Below are positions 10,914-22,578 of a DNA stretch of 64,000 nucleotides, one piece after another. The notes below the pieces were generated by a model. The model was not told the DNA's origin. It saw nothing but the letters and a program-made list of their open reading frames with translations, and did not search any database. Every line of letters begins with the position of its first letter. Position 1 is the first letter of the stretch. The stretch comes from Margaritispora aquatica (Eukaryota; Ascomycota; Leotiomycetes; Helotiales; Discinellaceae). Location of the stretch: positions 310,001 through 374,000 of the forward strand of contig VJWN01000029.1 of assembly GCA_007644065.1 (NCBI GenBank), read 5' to 3'. The position numbers and the translations under genes are program-made.

Positions 10914-13468
10914 GATTGCTTTAAGATGAGGAGATGATGAGCAGATGATGAACTGGAGTGTGATATGGGATGTTTGATGCGAAGTGGGTTAGAATTGTGT
11001 GTTTAATCGACGCTCAGTGCTCATGGTTCCAAGTGGAAAGAAAGTGGATTTTGATTGCGTCTTTATATAAGGGAGATTACCAGCTGTTGCAACATGGACT
11101 TTTCCAACTCCGTGCCTCATCTTTCAATAGCTCATCTTTGTCCTTTCGAACTTGATGTGCATAATTTCCAACATGCCTAGAAAAGCGTGTGTCTATCTCC
11201 AAATTAGAAGTTGGTTGTGGTAGCTGTTGGTGCTTATAGTGCAGGTCTCTATGAGATGATGTGATCTGGAAGGGTCAATATATTCCATTATTTTTTCTGT
11301 ACCTCTAGTATTCCTTGATCATATTCAACAAACATAGCTATCTTTGCATTGATGAGGTTAGTCGGCCACTTGAAGTAAGCTCTCGCAAATAGTTCTTTAC
11401 CAGTAGAGCTTTATTTAATTTTGTGATTTGTAGGTATACAATATTAGAACTTAAGGATGTTTTAATCTATGTTAATCATCCTGATTCATTAAGACTTGAG
11501 AATTCTGTATTGACGCCCATAAACACGCCTCTATTTTGGAAGACGGTAGCACGATCGCCAACCAACTCAAACGTCGGAGGTGTGGCCTCTTGACAATCGG
11601 GGATGCAACGATCAATCAAGCGGGTTGCAAAATTGATGCTATTCACAGATCCAAAACAAGAAGTGCCGATAAATGCCAGATCTTCTTTGGTATTGCAGAC
11701 GAGGTGCAATGTTGATTGTGTTGGTATTGTTTTGTGTGAATCGCGGTTGGAAAATTTGACCAATTACCAAGTTTATGGATTGTTGGTTGGTACTAATCAC
11801 GCACATCTCTACAGCCCTCATAAATCATCGTGGACTACAACAAGACCTCATCTAAAAGGTATTGAGAATATAAATATCAAGTGGACAGATATCCTAAACA
11901 GATAGTGGCACAGTCGTTGGTTGTTATTCAGTCAGCCCTAACAAGCGGATGGGTGCTGGATCTCACGTCGGGCGCCACAGTTCTTCTGTCTATATTTTTC
12001 TCAATCTAGTTATTTTTCATTCAGGGCTCTCTGTTCTTCCCATTCGAGATTGCTGTTATCTAAATATTCCATGATTTTATGTCCATGTTGGTTTCGTTGG
12101 TGGTGTTGATCTGACCGCGATTGAGTTAAGCGAGGTTGAACTTAGACTTGGCAAAGAACAAGGAGATGGATTGATAGTTGATTCCAAGCTCAGTCGTATT
12201 GAGCCAAATGTGTTAGAGCATATCCCGAATGAATTTTCGCGCGTACTGCTATCAAATAGCTGGCAATGGTACGACCTTGAACGCGAAAGCACAAAACTCA
12301 CTCTTCACACTCCATATTCACCTTCCCTCCGACGCTTCATCACTCACTTCAGCCTACTTTATCTGCTTGCCATCTTAGGATCCCTCCACGAACCGTACCT
12401 AACTGTGTAGTGATCAGAGTATTCCTGTGGTCTAATCCGACTCGGGTCATCACGAGTACTTCTTGGTCTCCTGCTGTGCAATTGAGTACTCGAAATGTAA
12501 GAGGTATCTTGCTGATAGGCCGGATAGTACCAATTGCTCTGTGTGGAGTATGGACTGAGAGTTTATGAATATGTTTGAGCAGCTAGTAGATTGTAAATCG
12601 TCATACGTGAGCGTCCGCCCGATAAAAAAATCATGTAACTTTTGCTCTAGGTATTTTTTAAGGCTAGTATTGGTTCTTCTCCTCTCACTTGACGAATCCC
12701 GGTATCTTCCTTCGCCGAAAACCTCGTGCTTATCATCCTGCGTGAAGCGAAGATGTTTTGCGACTCGTTAGCTTTTGATGAACCATGTGATGAAATTCTA
12801 TATGGTGGCCTAGAAACCCCTTGCCCTCGTCCTTCCATGCCTCAGATCTCCAAATATAATCATATGATCTGTGACAGTTTCTGCACCAGTCCGGGTCCAT
12901 TTTGAAAACGTAATTATAATCTGTAAGTTGAGCCTTATGTGATTGTCATACAGTCGTTGGTCCCATATTATGAATTGTCGGTCATTGTGGTATCATTACA
13001 CAATCACTTGGTAGATCTCTTGGAATTCTGCAACTATGAAGACTCGCGATCCCCCGGGATTCATGCATTATTTGGCCCGCATAAGTTTCACGTCGTCCGA
13101 GACCGGCTGTCGGGGGTATGATATTGGCGTTGTGTATTTGACAGAATATTATATTAGGCTAGATGCTTGTGCTTGTGCTTGTGCACAGTATAAATTCGTC
13201 GGGAGTATCTGAGGATTGAGGGTTGCATACGAGGAAATCCAAATGATTAATAGAAAATAAAATAGTACCATGTTATAAAAAGTCGAGCTCTTTGCCTCTA
13301 GAAACATAGGAGAGCATCCATGCATCCACGGTGATCTACAATTAAGCGTAGATTCCGATTCATGCATTTAAAGCACATCCACGATTTTTGGAAGAGCTTC
13401 TCGACATTCAAATGCATATGAATATTGCTATTCCAAATCGATAGTTGTCTTAGACTCCAAAATTTCGC
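10914..13468. other. Promoter of the secreted protein, then gene-poor intergenic DNA
   Basis: Beyond the TATA box the stretch is moderately AT-rich. A 95-aa minus frame at 11476-11763 has four cysteines but no signal peptide and no convincing upstream exon, so it is not called. Nothing else is supportable. Confidence 0.45.
11061..11072 (-). promoter_or_regulatory. TATA box of the small secreted protein gene
   Basis: On the minus strand the sequence reads CCCTTATATAAAG, about 150 nt before the ATG at 10913. It is followed by a C/A/T-rich leader with CATC repeats leading into the start context CAATCATG. This spacing and leader composition are typical of strongly expressed fungal genes. Confidence 0.65.
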
Positions 13469-13927
13469 TTAAAAGCTCTCCTCAATAACTTCCTTCAACC
13501 ACTCCATTTCCTCATCCCACTCCGCCTCTTCCTCCCCAAATGCCATAAAAGCCTTCTCAATATCCCGATCACTCCACCTCGTCCCGATTCCAATTCCCAT
13601 TTCAATTCCGACCTCCATTCCCGCTTCCTTCCCGTCACACAACCACAACCCTCCCTCCCGCTCAAGCAAAGCCCTAGCAGCATAGAACCTCTTCACCTCC
13701 GGGATCCAACCATGACACTGCGCAAATATCTTCACGTAAGGTTTCCACCTTACTTGAGGTGGGAGTAAGGGCGGCCAAGAGAGTGCGATGTCTTGTGTCC
13801 GGGCGAGACAGAGATCGGTTAGCGTGTGTAGCTCTTGGGTGGTGAAAGCGCGTTTTGAGGGCGGGTTGATACGGTTTAGAAGAATGTGGAGGGGTTCGTT
13901 GTTCTGGGTTAGTATTGTGAGAGTCAT
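13469..13927 (-). CDS. Hypothetical protein, 152 aa
   Basis: An intact intronless frame encodes a soluble protein without signal peptide or membrane segment. Its N-terminal two thirds have natural protein composition (for example LTDLCLARTQDIALSWPPLL and RWKPYVKIFAQCHGWIPEV). These are followed by an acidic, Trp-rich helical tail (EEAEWDEEMEWLKEVIEESF). A stretch of alternating Gly, Met, Glu and Ile between them comes from a near-repetitive GGAATTGGAATT-like DNA segment. No function is recognised. An overlapping minus frame from 14063 is poorer in composition and is treated as a shadow. Confidence 0.55.
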   Translation of the reverse strand: MTLTILTQNNEPLHILLNRINPPSKRAFTTQELHTLTDLCLARTQDIALSWPPLLPPQVRWKPYVKIFAQCHGWIPEVKRFYAARALLEREGGLWLCDGKEAGMEVGIEMGIGIGTRWSDRDIEKAFMAFGEEEAEWDEEMEWLKEVIEESF

Positions 13928-14350
13928 TTTTATGGTTTTGGTGGTTAAGGTTGTAGGATTCCGGGTTGATGTGGTCTTCGGGAGGATACTGGTCGTGTCG
14001 CGGTATGTCGGTAGTATATGAGGGTAAAGGCTGTTGAGCTGGGATATTTTTATACTTTGACATGGAATCTTTCCCTCATCAGGGGAAGTTATGACTCTGC
14101 TCCATACACGATTAAGAAAATGTCGGTAACTTTTAAAATTTCATTCATACCTGTGAGTGATTATAGAGTGCGACTGTTGTATCTGATTCAAGTGTTGGTG
14201 CTATATTTACAGTGAATAATTAAGCGAGCTACTGGAATCACAACTCAATTATCTTCATTTCACCAAGTAACAACCGAGTAAGAAGATGAAGCTGCCTCTT
14301 CGGTCAATGACGCAGCGCTTATCTAATGAAAAATATCTCCACTGCACTGC
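13928..14350. other. Short intergenic spacer
   Basis: It holds the promoter of the 152-aa gene and the 3' end of the OPT transporter transcript. No gene is seen. Confidence 0.5.
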
Positions 14351-17076
14351 CTAGGGAAAAGTCCCCTTCTCGGGTCCAAAGTACCCCCTCGCAGGCAACG
14401 GCAACAATCCCTTTCCATGCCCATCCACCCCCGCACCACTGACTGTATTTCCCCACCACGTCAACGATCGTGGCGTATACCCGATCGCAAAGAACATTAT
14501 CAGCGCAGAAATGGCAACTCCAGCTGTCAAAGCAGCTGAGAGCACATAGTTGTACTTCTCCCACCATGCCAAGCGGTGTCTCGGAAGCCAGTACATGAAG
14601 ATGAAACTCAAGATCATGCCAGGTGTCTTATACGACAAATTAGATGGTGCCCAATGCTGGATTCCTTGAATTACGAGAATTGGGTTGAGCCAAAGTAAGG
14701 ATGCAATTACGGGGAAGATCCAAGAGTTGAGAAAGGCGAACGTGCGTGGTGCGAGTCTGGTCCTGAGTTTCTCTCGAATTGGAGGTAGGTATTTGGGTCC
14801 ATATCCTTGGCCAACGAGGAAGATAAATGAGATGCCTACGCCGATCAGGAAACACCATTTAAGAATCGGGTACATGGAGTTGAACATCCTGTCTGAGCCA
14901 AGTAAGCCCCACATCAGCGACGACGAGTACAGTGGATATCCATCATTTGCACATGTGAATCTCGATGGTTGATCTGCTTCACACAGCCCAGGCACATGTG
15001 TAAGCACGAAATCTTGTGTACCGACCGCTACGAAGCAAGTGATGATGATGGTACCAATCTGCGAACGAAACACAGCACGTGGTGCAATCTTGCAATAATG
15101 TGCCATCTTCTGGTCCTGCACGTAGTTGTCTCCATATCCAGCCAGAGCCCATGAGCCGAGAGCCTGGGAGTAGAGGAATGCATTTGGATTGTTGGGGAGC
15201 ACGAAGCCGGTGATGACTTCCAGGAGAGCACCGAGGCCGAGATTAGTACCCGTTGTCGCGGAGAGGAAGGAGAGCGGAACAGCGAAGACCATGTTGATTC
15301 CTATAAGGAGGAAAGTGAGCCAGACGGGAGTGTTGAGTGGGAAGATCTCGAGGAAGATGATGGAGAGGATGAGGGCGCCGGTGAGGATGATTAGGAACCA
15401 CCAATCCGGGACTTCCTTGTATTTGGCCTACATATATCAGTCATAGCTCTATGTTACGAGAGATGAAACTTACCATCATACGACTGTGAACATCCATCGC
15501 TCCCTCATAATTGCCCTTGTTGTACCTGAGGCCCTTGTAGAAATCAACGAAAGCTGCTGACATTGTTGACCACTGATTGCCCATGATGTAGAGGAAGTAG
15601 ACTGGATAGAAGACAAAATTGGCACCTGTTGTCAAGAGATATCCAGCAGAGTAAAATGGCATGGAATATTCTTGATATTTTGCTTGATCTAGCAGATTGT
15701 CTGTGACGACGTTTTGGACGACATAAGTGGTGGCATCGTTTGCAAATGCTGACGATGAGTTGATGGGTAGGTATGCTGTGTTGTACATGTTGGTATAATA
15801 GATGCCGATGATGATCAAAGCACCGAAGATACTGCCGATGTACATTGTGAAGGTTGCGAAGAATGGTTGAGCCAGAGCAGCATAGGATGAAGTTGCGACA
15901 TTCCAATCAAATGTAGTCAATGGATTGAAGAGACCAAGGCCCATTGACGATCCAGTGATGAGCGCCAAAGTGAAATTTCCAGGGGCAATCCATGTCATCC
16001 AATTGAAGGTTGACAGAGCTGTGAAGAGATAGCCAGGGAGCCAGTAGTAGAAGAACATTGAGCCCATTACAATGTAGAAGAACTTGTAGCGGGTAATAGT
16101 CCATCCATATACATTCTCCTTCTCCTCCTTGGTGGTAAGAGCTCGATTCATAGCAATGGTTGGTAAGACAGTTGGCCAGAGTGCTTTCACGGGATAAACA
16201 CTGAAGCGTCTGAGGTATCCGGCAAAGCCCATACCCATGAGCTGAACGAACAGCGTCAACATGAGTTGGTAGCCAAATGTGACGAAAGTCTGGCCATAGA
16301 ACAGGGGTGACTTCTGTACAAGAATCATAGTGTAACTATTGGTGGTGTAGATGGCAATGTTGTATGTGATCGTAGCAAACATTTGCTCTTTGAAGTTCCA
16401 TGGACCTGGGTTGAGAGAGTGTCGGACACCACGAAAAGTGAATCCCACATCTGGTAAAACAAATTCAAGGAATTTGGCGCATGGGTACAGTAAGATTTGT
16501 ATGACAGAACCACTCAAGCCTATTCCGTGTTAGGAATGCGCCAATTCATAAGATCATGCACTATGACTTACTGATTCCAGGAAATCGACTGTTGAAAAAG
16601 GTTGACATGAAAGTTCCGATCACAGCCCATCCGATGCCCAAGAAATATGCTCTGAAAGTCTCAATTGGAACATCCTCATCGTCAAGAGGAGAAGCAACAG
16701 CACGAACTCCAGGATAAGGAGAAGAATATCTCATCATGGTAGCATCGATCCTTAAGTCTCTGTCATAAAAGTCACCATATGCCTTCGGTCCTTCCAATAA
16801 CTTGATCATTCGGGCTCTCATATCGGTGGGGAAATTCCAGTCATCTGCATGGAATTTGACAGCCTCTTCAACAATCTCAATGGCCTCGTCCTCGGTCATG
16901 TTGTTTATGATTCCGAGGATGTATTCTCCATGACCAAGAGGTGCTACTTCTTCGAGCATCTGATGTGGGATCTGATCTCCAATCTGGCCTTCCTGGACAC
17001 GAGCTGGCCTCTTCTCAGGATCGGGATGAGGGTTGGGTTGGACATCTTCGCTGATGTACTCTACCGTGCCAGACAT
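14351..17076 (-). CDS. OPT-family oligopeptide transporter
   Basis: The model is complement(join(14351..15427,15475..16519,16572..17076)), with junctions good to one base, giving 875 aa. The introns are about 52 and 47 nt with GTAAGT and GTAAGT-like donors. The family is clear: NFKEQMFATITYN, SYTMILVQKSPLFYG, GMGFAGYLRRF, GYGDNYVQDQKMAHYCKIAPR, and GYGPKYLPPIREKLRTR before the last membrane segments, with many hydrophobic helices throughout. Members (the ISP4/OPT group) are proton-coupled importers of tetra- and pentapeptides at the plasma membrane. The cytoplasmic N-terminus is acidic, with MTEDEAIEIVEEAVKFHADDWNFP, a conserved block of fungal OPTs. The ATG at 17076 was chosen because the frame upstream of it (to 17139) has no family-like composition; that longer start cannot be excluded. 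Length is normal and the gene looks intact. Confidence 0.93.
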
Positions 17077-19376
17077 GACTGCGAGGGCCGAGAACCTGAA
17101 GATGGTAGAGAGTGAGTAGTTGGAATTGACGAGGTTCAATGGGGCTTGATCAGTTTTATAGCCTCAGCATACCCGGAAGCTATCCCGAGATTGAACAAGC
17201 TTTGCCATGCTTCGCATGCGTAACAAGCCTTTTATTGTCGTTCCATATCCTTGGGACGTATATGAGCCGCTTCAGGGACGCAACCATGGTGGCAATATCA
17301 CCACTGTCGAATCATTGATATAGATTGGACACGCGATTGGCCAAGTTTCTGATTGAGTGAGGAGAATTGAATCAATTGCGGGGAAATCTATAGGTGGTAT
17401 GGATGGAACTTACTCTCTAGAGTATGATCATACTGATTAGAGATACGACCTTCTCCACCTGAATTGTAGATGCACACACCAATCCCACCTTCGAACGCTC
17501 ATACTAAGCGAGCCATCCCTTCTCGGAACTGTTCAGCCGATCACATATAACTGATGCTCGTATGATGGGGCAACGTCGCAAATGGACGCGAACACTTATC
17601 AAGAATGGGGAAAACCATTGGTGAAGTTCGTCGATACCTGTAAATCCATATCTGGGCACATATATCTGATTTGAGAAAAGACTTCTGTTCATGTTGTAAG
17701 CGAGGTGTGAATTGTGATCAATACAGGAGTGGCACAATGGCACATGATTTCAAAATACCACTTGAGCTTGAGAAATACCTCCATGAAAGTAAGCACAAAA
17801 CAGTCAAGGCAGACTAGAAATTTGTGGGGTATTGGGAGACTACCTGTAATTCGAGTAACGTTACCTTGGCGCTTGTTTACTAACATCCACGTGAACTCTG
17901 ATCCTCCAGATGGCATCCAGAAGCGAATCAAATAAGCGTTAGAGATCTCGCTTTTAAAGAGCCGCATCTAGAGTAGACAAAAGAAACTCATTTGAAATTG
18001 TGCGGAGGAAAATTAGTGAGCAAAGCCACTACCATTGTAGTTCACGTGAGGATCACATGAGACAGATTGAGATTGATTTTTCAATATGAGATTGGTTATG
18101 GAAAAAGGAGAAGACTGCTTGACAGTAATTTGAACGCTTATTGGCTTTTGACAGTAGAAGTTGAAAGGTCTGATGGAGTCTCGTGCATTGGGTGGTAGGA
18201 TTACGCCTACTGAGAGTAGCCATGAGAGTTTCCAGCGTGATAGATGAAAAGGTCTGATGCGCTTGGGATAGTGTATAAAAGGAGATAAAAAGAACTTAGC
18301 AGTACTTTGAGGAGGTCCACAGAGGAAAATTCAGCAAGATCTTGAGCTAGCTGTGATGTAATACAAGTATATGTTTACAAGACCGTGACAAGATTCGTTC
18401 TGGTGATAGTGAAGGAATCATCTAAATAAAGGATGAAAAAAAGCATACCCTTCATTCCCTATGGTCGACTCTATGCAAATGAGATATAGGTTGAATATCA
18501 CTTTCGCACTCAAGTCGTGATGTTTAAACTAACATCTCTTGAAGCTCCATGCACGTTGACGCCATAAAATACGCTATAGAAAGCCGAGCTTCAGCCCGAG
18601 AGAAAGCCTGAAATTTCTTCCACTTCCACTATAATAACCCCTTCTTTAGCACCATACGAGCTGCAATATAGCTTGCCAACAAGTGTTTTTCTCTCCATTC
18701 CTACTTGCATCATTGGCACAGCCCACAACTAAAGAAGTCTAGAAGTAGTTACGAGCTACATCTATTTTGGGATTTCACCATTGCAAGTTTGCCACCCAGC
18801 GGCCCCCAAGGCATCTCTTACTTCGGTGAGAATGAGTTGAAGCTCTAGGCAGCAAAGACTCAAGACACGATGATTCACGACGATTGTCTCCTCGTGAATG
18901 CACATGATTGTCTTTCCGCAGAGCCTCATTTTCCACACCGATTAACGATACTTTTGATGTGTTGAGGTCGAGAAGGCAGCTGTCAATGGGAACCAAGCCG
19001 GTGTCAAATTCAAGGTTTGCATGCTGGGGTAAGGCTGTTGTTGGCGGAGAAATGCTAGGGTAAGGCTTCCACGAGGGGGCTTGGCTGGTCAGGTTGTGAT
19101 GACTGGATGAGAGTACGTGAAAGAGTAAGGGGGTATGTCATTGAAGTTGGCATGATAGGAGGGATGTCATACCGGTTGAGTTGATCTAGATGGTGTGCAT
19201 AAATATGGTGTGACCCCTTCGTTCGTTGGGTTGGTTGGAGTTACCCATCAATTTACGCCTCTTCAGCTGTCAAACTTATCGTGTGCAAGTACAAATCAAG
19301 CACCAAGTCGTCTCTCTACAATCACATCTTCGATCCAATTCAAACAGCCAGTAAAACAATCACCAAAACCGCAAAC
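17077..19376. other. Intergenic between divergent OPT and His-rich genes
   Basis: About 2.3 kb of divergent promoter space. Only short, non-protein-like frames are present. Near 18600-18720 a pyrimidine-rich patch resembles a transcribed leader, but no coding exon follows that I can support. Confidence 0.45.
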
Positions 19377-19664
19377 ATGTGTCTCTTCTCCACTCCCAAG
19401 AAACACCACCGTCACTCATACGTCGAGGAAGTCTATGTAGCACCTCGCCCTGTATCCAGACACTCTCATCACTCTCACCATCACGGTCACAGTCATGGCC
19501 ATGGACATAGCAATCGTGCTTCGTACACCTCTGTCACAGTATCGAGACCTGTCAGTCGGGGTGCTGTGTATGTTGAGCAACCAAGGATGAGCCAGACCAG
19601 TTATCGTCGGAGTGGACCAATTATCGTTGATGAGAGGAGGACATCGCGATCTTCTTATCGTTGA
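19377..19664 (+). CDS. Small His/Ser/Arg-rich protein, 95 aa
   Basis: The ATG at 19377 has an excellent context (GCAAACATG). The protein begins MCLFSTPKKHHRHSYVEEVY, then has a His-dense block (HSHHSHHHGHSHGHGHS), then a Ser/Arg/Tyr tail with PVSRHS and PVSRGAVYVEQ segments. It has no signal peptide and no membrane segment. Such His-rich proteins can bind zinc, nickel or copper, and the Cys-2 next to a leucine could be a lipidation or metal site, but both are inference. Small Helotiales proteins of this kind are usually annotated as hypothetical. An in-frame upstream ATG at 19281 would add only leader-like residues. Confidence 0.7.
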   Translation: MCLFSTPKKHHRHSYVEEVYVAPRPVSRHSHHSHHHGHSHGHGHSNRASYTSVTVSRPVSRGAVYVEQPRMSQTSYRRSGPIIVDERRTSRSSYR

Positions 19665-20620
19665 GATTTGAAGATGGCAGGAGGATGAGAGAAGGATGAG
19701 AGGGAGCAGCATTGGATGGAGAGGAAGGGGAGGAGGGGTAGCGAATGAGGCTATGAAGGAGGATGATGATGATGAGATGAATCACTATCGAAGGAGGAGG
19801 CTGTAAGTGAGGAGGACAATTGAAGGATGAGGAGAACTAATGCTCTGGTGAACACGATGGATATCATATCAAATGATGGAGTTTTGGTGTAATTTAATCA
19901 TTCAGCGGATACCAGTCAGTTTTTGTATCACAGCATAAGAGATGTGGGTTTTCAGACACTCATCAATATACTGTTCTCATAAAACGTGAAACAATTATCT
20001 CCTCCCATTTTTTCTTATCCAAACTCTCCAAACTCTTCGAGCGATCACATGTAAAGTGAGAAGGTGAGAAGGTGAGAAGACAGGATGGAACTCAATGCCA
20101 TCACATGACGTATGAATATCTCCTTAATGTGGGAGACTTCAGCTCCAGACATCATGGGAGTATATTGTTCAAAAAAGAAACAAGGTCGTGCATCTTATAC
20201 AAGCAAATAACTTGAAATGTTAATGTCTGCCATGTAAGTGCCGAATCTAGGTCAGGTGGGATATACTTCCCATTGTAACCGAGACATCCAAACCTGAGAC
20301 CCTGGATTCGGGACCCTACGTCATTGTACCTCCTCCCCGCATACACCACTGGGTACAAGATCACCAAGATACAAATATCCAGAACACTGCAATATTTGCA
20401 ATATAAATTAATAATACGCACGCTCAGATCTTTTACAATCAGATCAAACATACAAATTAAATCAACCAAATCAACTCACCAGGTTCGTTCAATCCTTGCC
20501 TCAGATCATCCGATGACCATGTCGTCCATGCTTTCCGGGGAAACACTTACTGAGTTGAATATAAGGAAGGAGCTGACCATATCAGAATCACAGATCGAGA
20601 ACAAATAAAATACTTTTACA
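19665..20620. other. Intergenic with simple repeats
   Basis: Just after the His-rich gene is a purine-rich tract dominated by GAGGA and GATGATGATGATGA units (19670-19850). A short GAAGGTGAGAAGGTGAGAAG tandem lies near 20060-20080. The right part is the promoter and leader of the eisosome gene. Confidence 0.55.
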
Positions 20621-21847
20621 ATGTAAGCCAACTTCTTTATCTCTATTGCCCACCATGAACAACTTTTCTCTGCGACGAAGACAATCCCAGAGATCCTCCA
20701 AATCCTCGGAGACCAGTGGTTTTAGACAATTGTTTGGGATGTTCCCTTGATTGCATGCAAATACTAATCTGTATCTTGCAGGAATCGAGCACTTTCAATC
20801 CGTTCTAACAAGAATAATACATCCTCCTCTACTGGGGGTACACGGAAAGGCTTCAGTCTTGCCTCCCTCCGTGGTTCGACACAACCAGAGCTCTCCAAGA
20901 AACTATACAAGCTCATCAAATCCGAGAACCACCTCATCCAATCCTACGAAGCAGCAGGAAAGGAGCGTCTCTCAATTGCAAGTCAATTGTCTGACTGGGG
21001 CGAGGCTACAAATGACGATGCTATTAGCGATGTTTCTGACAAGATTGGGGTTCTGCTGTCAGAATTGGCAGAGCAGGAGGAGCTCTACGCACACAATTTG
21101 GATGATAGCAGAGCAGTTTTGAAGGCAATCCGAAATACCGAGAAGAGTGTTCAGCCAAGCAGAGACCATAAGTCAAAGATCATGGATGAGATTGCCAAGC
21201 TGAAGGCTAAGGAGCCAGAGTCTGCCAAGTTGGTTACTTTGGAGCAGGAGCTTGTACGAGCAGAGGCAGAGAACTTAGTTGCTGAGGCACAGTTAACCAA
21301 TGTGGTATGTTTTGTGGTCAGTTGAACTGGGCAAGCTAACATGACATAGACAAGACAGAAGTTGAAGGAAGCATATGCTGCCGAGTTTGCCGCAACTATT
21401 GAACGTGCAGAGAAGCAAATCATCCTCGCCCGCCATGGTCGTAGACTCCTCAACCTCCTCGATGACACTCCAGTTGTTCCAGGTGACACCCGCGCTTCAT
21501 ATGAAGGTACCAACCAAGCTCGTCAGATCCTCAATGATGCAGAAGATGATCTCAGGGATTGGCAACCCGAACTCGAAGATGTTCCATCTAGTGCTCAGCT
21601 TGGCGGAGATTTGATGCCCCGTCAGGCACAGCGCAATAAGCATGTTGAGGAGAGTATCATGGGAGATGATTCGGCATTTACCCATGAGCAGCATACTGGG
21701 AATGCAGACGCGACGAGAATCAGCAGTGCTACTGGAACGAGTGTTGCTACTGGTCCAACGTATGCTCAGAGCAGTGTTATTGGTCACGATGAATATGCTC
21801 CAAGCGAGGTTGGAACGTCTCAACCTCAGCATGTTGCTGCTGTATAG
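20621..21847 (+). CDS. Eisosome core BAR-domain protein, Pil1/Lsp1 family
   Basis: The model is join(20621..20622,20782..21304,21350..21847), giving 340 aa. Pil1/Lsp1 proteins form the curved lattice under plasma-membrane furrows (eisosomes) and bind PI(4,5)P2. Family hallmarks are abundant: QPELSKKLYKLIKSENHLI, SVQPSRDHKSKIMDEIAKLK, LEQELVRAEAENLVAEAQL, then RHGRRLLNLLDDTPVVPGD, with an acidic disordered tail. The N-terminus MNRALSIRS fits the family only if the start codon is assembled from AT (20621-20622) and G (20782) across a 159-nt intron. That intron has a GTAAGC donor, a TACTAAT branch and a TTGCAG acceptor. The second intron is 45 nt (GTATGT, GCTAAC, ATAG). An alternative first exon from the ATG at 20654 would need a GTTTGG donor and adds a 26-residue basic, Ser-rich N-terminus. 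I prefer the split-ATG model. Confidence 0.9.
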
Positions 21848-22578
21848 ATGATACCCTGTTCTGTTTAAAGCACGAGACTGTACGATGGGTTTTGAATGTT
21901 TGATGATTGTGATGCCTTTCTTTGTTGCATGCTTTGGGAGGGACATGCAGGCCTGAGTTTGCTTGTATTATGTATATTATGATTAAAAGAAGAACATTTG
22001 AAAGTCTCTATATGATTTGGGTTACTAGATGCCTGATTCTGATACTGTTCATGTTCGGTGCTGCTATTGTCATTGTCATTGTTTGCTCAACCCTCTCCTT
22101 GATTAGGCGAGTTTTGGTTTGCATTAACAAAGCTAAGTTGAGGGAACGGAGTCGCAAACTAGAATTGATTTTTCATATTGAGACAGTTTACATTGAATAT
22201 GAAAGACAGAATGATACTTATAAAGTTTCGTTATAGCCATAGCAAGATCAGGCAAAGACGTTTCAAGCATTGATCATTGGTTTGTCCCATCGCTTAAGCA
22301 AGAGTCGACAGTTGCCATTCTCATTGTAGTGAGTTCATTGTTAGTCTTAGAGGGTGTTTGATCTTTAGATTCATTAAATGAGCTGTAAAGGGCATTGGCA
22401 GTGGATAAAATAGTATATATTGAATTTGATAGTACTGAAAAAATATATATGTGATGAACCTAATGCTAGAAACATTTGAGCTGGATCCGAAGTTCGAATC
22501 AAAAGAACTCTTAAATCATTACAAAATCTTTCAGATCTGCAAGCTCGATTTACAAGATAGATCTCATCAAACACCAAG
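21848..22578. other. Intergenic; eisosome 3' UTR and next promoter
   Basis: A 104-codon frame at 21922-22236 lies directly downstream of the eisosome stop. It has a hydrophobic patch but is most likely untranslated 3' sequence. Nothing else is supported. Confidence 0.45.

Noticed and set aside
13674..14063. 129-codon minus frame overlapping the 152-aa gene
   Set aside because: Composition (Asn/His/Pro-rich, no core) is poorer than the overlapping frame, and it would use mostly the promoter of that gene.
17077..17139. Longer N-terminus for the OPT transporter
   Set aside because: The 21 extra residues do not resemble family N-termini and the ATG at 17076 has an adequate context, though the longer start is not excluded.
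21922..22236. 104-codon frame with a hydrophobic stretch after the eisosome gene
   Set aside because: Position immediately after the stop codon and AT-biased composition fit 3' UTR better than a separate membrane protein.
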